DNA of 9,062 bases. Origin: Dehalococcoidia bacterium (GTDB taxonomy: Bacteria; Chloroflexota; Dehalococcoidia; Dehalococcoidales; RBG-16-60-22). Below, piece by piece: positions 5,968 to 9,062 of the stretch. The stretch is taken from assembly GCA_030605045.1 (NCBI GenBank), contig JAUWBK010000032.1:1-9062 (forward strand), in the 5' to 3' direction. Each line of letters starts with the position of its first letter. Position 1 is the first letter of the stretch. The translations under genes were made by a program, and so were the position numbers. The notes under the pieces were generated by a model. It was not told where the DNA came from, searched no databases, and saw nothing but the letters and a program-made list of their open reading frames with translations.

Positions 5968-6196
5968 TGTCACCATTCTTGTCGTAATAGTCCTCCCCAC
6001 GCTGTAGCCAGTAATGCCCGAGGAGCTTAGCCACGACAATGATCAACAAACAGCCGAGGAATCCGAACAGGGCAAAGAACCCGGCAAGGTGAGACCACGG
6101 GAATTCAACGTGAATATGCCCGTTCACCAGGAAAAGGTCAAGCAAAATAAAGATGACAAGCACGGTTATGGAGACCACGAGCCAGGTTCGCTTCAT
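5960..6196 (-). CDS. Small two-helix membrane protein linked to antiporter subunits (function unknown)
   Basis: A 78-residue protein. Helix 1 covers about 5-24 (WLVVSITVLVIFILLDLFLV), then a short His-bearing loop (NGHIHVEFPWSH), helix 2 covers about 37-58 (LAGFFALFGFLGCLLIIVVA), and an acidic/basic tail ends with RGEDYYDKNGDNE. The FGFLGCLLIIVVAKLLGHYWLQR-EDYYD pattern resembles small uncharacterised proteins that accompany MrpD-like genes in anaerobes, recalled from general experience rather than looked up. Its ATG overlaps the stop of the preceding 496-aa gene (ATGA) behind AGGTGG, and its stop overlaps the start of the 583-aa gene, so it is translationally locked between two large subunits. 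That argues that it is real and made in similar amounts. A role as an accessory subunit of the membrane complex is inference. Confidence 0.85.
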   Translation of the reverse strand: MKRTWLVVSITVLVIFILLDLFLVNGHIHVEFPWSHLAGFFALFGFLGCLLIIVVAKLLGHYWLQRGEDYYDKNGDNE

Positions 6197-7683
6197 AATC
6201 CACCTCTGCTAAGAACACTGCTGGCAACACGAGAGGCCAGCTGGTAAAGGTTAGGAAATTGAGTAGGAAAGAGACCCATCAAAAGCGAAAAAATGGCGGT
6301 CAGCACCAGGGGGATGACCATTAATGGTGATGCTTCACCGAATTTCGTAAACTTATCCGAGCGGAAGAAAAAGGCACGGACGACGATAGCGAAAAGGTAG
6401 CCGGCATTAAGGAGACCGCTGAGGAGCAAAGTAGCAGCTAATACCACCTGCCCTACATCCAGCGTCCCCTGAACCAGATACCATTTGCTGATGAATCCGT
6501 TGAGTGGGGGCACTCCGGCCAGTCCCAACGAGGCTAAGGCAAAAGCACCCATCGTAATTGGCATTTGTCGACCAATGCCATTCAGCTCACTTACATTCTC
6601 ACAGTGTGTTTTGACATAGATAGCTCCAGCACAGAAGAAGAGAGTAATTTTCGTCATCGCGTGGTTGACAATGTGGAGCAGACCCCCGATCCAAGCGCTG
6701 GGCGAGAGCAAGACCAGTCCAAGAACAATGTAGGATAGATGGCCTACCGTGGAGTAGGCGAGGCGCGCCTTCAAATTGTCCTGGCGCAAGGCGATAAGCG
6801 AAGCAAGCAATATCGTGGCCGCAGTAAGACCAGCGAGAAAACCTGATGCTCCGCTCGTGTGTAACAGCGCAGGACCAATAATAAAGCCGATAGCCCGGGC
6901 AAAACCGAAGACCCCGGCTTTCACCACCGCCACAGCATGAAGCAAGGCACTGACCGGAGTCGGCGCCACCATAGCTGTCGGCAGCCAACTGTGCAGCGGC
7001 ATAATCGCTGACTTGACTCCGAAACTCAGCAGAAACAGGATGAACAGCATGATGACGCTATTCTTCCCTACCTGCGCTGATAAGATTCCCCCAGCCCGGA
7101 AGTCAACTGAACCGCTTATCTGATAAGTGAGCGCCAGGGCAAAGAGGAGGAAAACTCCACCGGTGAGTAAGTAGACCAGATACTTTCGTCCCCCAAAGAT
7201 TGCTTCCGGCGTTTCTCTATGGAGGACGAGTGGATAGGTGGCAATGGTCAAGATTTCATAAAAGATGACCAGCGTCAAGAGATTGGCAGCGAAAGCGATG
7301 CCCATTGTCGCCGAAAGGCAAATGGCAAAGCTGGCAAAGTAGCGAGTCTGCTTGTGCTCAGATACGCCACGCACATAGCCAATGGAAAAGAATGAGGTTA
7401 AAATCCAGAGCAATGAGGCAGAGAGTCCAAAAATAATGCCCAAGTAATCTACCCTCAATGCCAAGGAAATGCCTGGAGAAATGGCGAATAGAGTTATTTC
7501 GGGAAATTTACCCTGGAGCACACTGGGCAGCATCGACACCACCAAGGCAAACATGGCCACAGCCGCCATTATCGTCCAAGATTCCCGAACATTTGGTCGC
7601 TGATTTGGAATGACGATCAAGACGGTTGCCAGCAGCGAGACCAGCACGGTTAGTAGTGGTTTTAGCGAGAAGTACGTTTCCAT
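6193..7683 (-). CDS. MrpD/NuoM-like ion-translocating membrane subunit with full canonical residue set
   Basis: Membrane protein of 496 residues with about 14 helices, the normal length for MrpD, NuoM and NuoN. It moves H+ or Na+ across the cytoplasmic membrane as part of a multisubunit complex. Conserved residues visible are E143 in the TM5 motif VIFYEILTIATYPLV, K224 and H230 in GVKSAIMPLHSWLP, K255 in AVVKAGVFGFAR, K345 in HAMTKITLFF, and K400 in PPLNGFISKWYL. These correspond to the Glu/Lys series lining the half-channels of complex I antiporter-like subunits. Of the three paralogues here this is the one with no missing key charge. The start is ATG at 7683-7681; upstream GGGGGAA is farther than ideal (about 14 nt). 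It follows the preceding gene by 32 bp and its stop overlaps the next start as ATGA. MrpD, NuoM and HyfB/F-like families cannot be separated confidently by eye. Confidence 0.9.
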   Translation of the reverse strand: METYFSLKPLLTVLVSLLATVLIVIPNQRPNVRESWTIMAAVAMFALVVSMLPSVLQGKFPEITLFAISPGISLALRVDYLGIIFGLSASLLWILTSFFSIGYVRGVSEHKQTRYFASFAICLSATMGIAFAANLLTLVIFYEILTIATYPLVLHRETPEAIFGGRKYLVYLLTGGVFLLFALALTYQISGSVDFRAGGILSAQVGKNSVIMLFILFLLSFGVKSAIMPLHSWLPTAMVAPTPVSALLHAVAVVKAGVFGFARAIGFIIGPALLHTSGASGFLAGLTAATILLASLIALRQDNLKARLAYSTVGHLSYIVLGLVLLSPSAWIGGLLHIVNHAMTKITLFFCAGAIYVKTHCENVSELNGIGRQMPITMGAFALASLGLAGVPPLNGFISKWYLVQGTLDVGQVVLAATLLLSGLLNAGYLFAIVVRAFFFRSDKFTKFGEASPLMVIPLVLTAIFSLLMGLFPTQFPNLYQLASRVASSVLSRGGL

Positions 7684-7715
7684 AAAGCTAAGTTCGTTCC
7701 CCCACTTTGACTAGA

Positions 7716-9062
7716 CTACAAAAGTGCTACCACTGGCTTCAGAACCTGAATGACAATGACCGCATTAATCAAACCTAAAACGATAATACCGACGGCCAGA
7801 ATCAGTATGGGTACCAGAATCCTGGCTGAAGGCTCGGTTGCCTGCTCCACCGCCGCATCACCACTTGACGGTACGGCATAAATCCGCTCAATCATCCGGA
7901 AGAAGTAAACGGCGGTAAGCAGACTACTGGCCAAGATAACAGCCACGAAGACCCAGTTATTGGCATCAATACTTCCCAGTACCAGGTACCATTTGCTAAA
8001 AAAGCCACACGTCGGTGGAATGCCCACCATAGATAGCGCCGCCACGGTAAAGGCAGCCATCATCAATGGCATCTTGCGTCCCAAACCGGCAAACTGAGAT
8101 ATCTTCTGCAGTCCGGTCTGATACCGGATACCACCAGCAATCAAAAAGAGGCAGCTCTTCATAAAGGCGTGGTTAAGAATGTGCAGTAAGCCACCAATGA
8201 GTCCCAATGGATTAGCCAGCCCGATGCCCAGTCCGATATAGGCAACCTGGGCGACGGTGCTATAGGCAAGCATCCGCTTGAAATCCCGCTGTGCAATCGC
8301 CATCACCGAGCCAAAAATGATACCAGCGGCGGCGGTCCATCCAATTACCGTAGTCACCGGTAGGACTTCAATAAAATACTGGGGCTGAAAAACAGTGAGC
8401 AACATGCGCACCAGCACATAGGCAGCGACCTCAATCTGGATAGCGGCTAGAATAGCAGCTATCACTGGCGAAGCATAGCTATGAGCGTCAGGCAGCCAGA
8501 CATGCAGTGGAAAGAGGGCCATCTTAATACCCATGCCAATAACAATAAGAGCCACGGCGGCCATTATCGTCGGTGAGCCATACAAAGGAATTAGACGCTG
8601 AGCGGCATCAGCCATGTTGAGAGTCCCCGTGGAAAAGTAAATAAAGCCCACTCCCAAAAGGTAGAAACTGCCCGCAATTGTCCCCAGTACTAGGTAGCGA
8701 AAGCTAGCCACCACGGCACGGTCACCACCCAACGTTATCAAGGCATAGCTGGCTAAGGAATAAATCTCAAGGAAGACGAAGAGATTAAACAGGTCACCGG
8801 TAACTACCACACCGGCAAGCCCAGCAAACAGCAATAGAATCAGGCCATACACCGGGACACCTTTTCTGGGGGTCTGATATAAGCCAGCCTCAGGTGGGTA
8901 AATCACCGCAATGAAACCGATAAAAACAACAATCAGGACTATAAACGCCGACAAGTGGTCAAGTACGTATTCAATGCCAAAAGGTGGCGGCCATCCTCCC
9001 AGATAGTGGTGTAGTTCACCCTCGGAGAGAACACGGAAAATTCCGACACTGGCGGCTACTAG
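7716..9062 (-). CDS. MrpD/NuoN-like ion-translocating membrane subunit, 5'-truncated by window edge
   Basis: The last 448 codons are visible and the frame stays open to the right edge, so the true start is outside; about 40-50 residues are probably missing. A TTG at 8954-8952 is inside the gene, because upstream codons encode the family-typical segment LGGWPPPFGIEYVLDHLSAF. Core motifs are the TM5 glutamate in DLFNLFVFLEIYSLASYAL (codon 8766-8768), the TM7 lysine in GIKMALFPLHVWLPDAH (codon 8523-8525), a mid-chain lysine in HAFMKSCLFL and the TM12 lysine in PPTCGFFSKWYL. At the TM8 position, exactly 31 residues after the TM7 lysine, the usual Lys is Glu (IQIEVAAYV, codon 8430-8432). It is the first visible gene of the minus-strand operon, 32 bp before the 496-aa gene; more subunits probably lie to the right. 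Confidence 0.9.
   Translation of the reverse strand, partial: LVAASVGIFRVLSEGELHHYLGGWPPPFGIEYVLDHLSAFIVLIVVFIGFIAVIYPPEAGLYQTPRKGVPVYGLILLLFAGLAGVVVTGDLFNLFVFLEIYSLASYALITLGGDRAVVASFRYLVLGTIAGSFYLLGVGFIYFSTGTLNMADAAQRLIPLYGSPTIMAAVALIVIGMGIKMALFPLHVWLPDAHSYASPVIAAILAAIQIEVAAYVLVRMLLTVFQPQYFIEVLPVTTVIGWTAAAGIIFGSVMAIAQRDFKRMLAYSTVAQVAYIGLGIGLANPLGLIGGLLHILNHAFMKSCLFLIAGGIRYQTGLQKISQFAGLGRKMPLMMAAFTVAALSMVGIPPTCGFFSKWYLVLGSIDANNWVFVAVILASSLLTAVYFFRMIERIYAVPSSGDAAVEQATEPSARILVPILILAVGIIVLGLINAVIVIQVLKPVVALL

Noticed and set aside
5968..6039. Longer N-terminus for the 583-aa antiporter subunit starting at 6039
   Set aside because: The extra 24 residues are hydrophilic, do not resemble the family and would overlap the 78-aa gene by 80 bases. 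The ATG at 5967 gives a normal coupled overlap and starts at the first helix.
8952..8954. TTG as start codon of the right-hand antiporter gene
   Set aside because: The frame is open to the window edge, and the upstream codons encode the conserved segment that precedes this helix in MrpD-like proteins. The TTG is therefore an internal leucine codon.
1..9062. Insertion sequences, CRISPR arrays, attachment sites, phage genes
   Set aside because: No transposase, integrase, repeat-spacer array or target-site duplication was seen. The tRNA is intact, with no duplicated 3' end nearby to suggest an integrated element.

Overview
The window looks like a chromosomal segment from an anaerobic bacterium of medium GC content. 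It holds a four-subunit pyruvate:ferredoxin oxidoreductase operon (porG-porD-porA-porB), a tRNA-Arg gene, a cation/calcium exchanger, and an operon of complex I/Mrp-type ion-translocating membrane subunits. The bacterial assignment rests on good sigma-70-like promoter boxes and strong Shine-Dalgarno sequences. An uncultured anaerobe such as a member of the Dehalococcoidia (Chloroflexota) or a deep-branching Desulfobacterota-like lineage would fit, but this is a weak guess from general protein resemblance.

Layout. Positions 1-2881 (minus strand, transcribed right to left) carry porG, porD, porA and the first 230 codons of porB, which runs off the left edge. porG, porD and porA are packed tightly, each with its own Shine-Dalgarno. 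porB is set apart by a 120-bp AT-rich spacer with a perfect 15-bp stem-loop and a third, degenerate copy of one arm. Just upstream of porG, on the same strand, is tRNA-Arg(CCG) at 2906-2978 with a near-consensus promoter. No terminator is visible between the tRNA and porG, so the tRNA promoter may also serve the por operon. A plus-strand promoter at 3161-3189 drives a CaCA-family exchanger (3210-4199) that starts with TTG.

Positions 4216-9062 (minus strand, converging on the exchanger with 16 bp between stop codons) carry four genes: a MrpD/NuoN-like subunit that is 5'-truncated by the right edge, a second MrpD/NuoM-like subunit (496 aa), a 78-aa two-helix membrane protein, and a third MrpD-like subunit (583 aa) with a long C-terminal extension. 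The last three are translationally coupled through ATGA and ATGAGTAA overlaps.

How they may work together (inference): pyruvate oxidation by PorGDAB yields acetyl-CoA, CO2 and reduced ferredoxin. The membrane subunits resemble those that pump H+ or Na+ in ferredoxin-linked or quinone-linked complexes. The exchanger could use the resulting ion gradient. No redox or hydrogenase subunit is visible, so the electron-input part of the membrane complex, if there is one, lies to the right of the window. Two of the three antiporter-like paralogues each lack one canonical channel lysine, at different places, which is the most unusual protein-level signal here. The most unusual DNA-level signals are the porA-porB hairpin with its competing third arm and the tRNA-por linkage.
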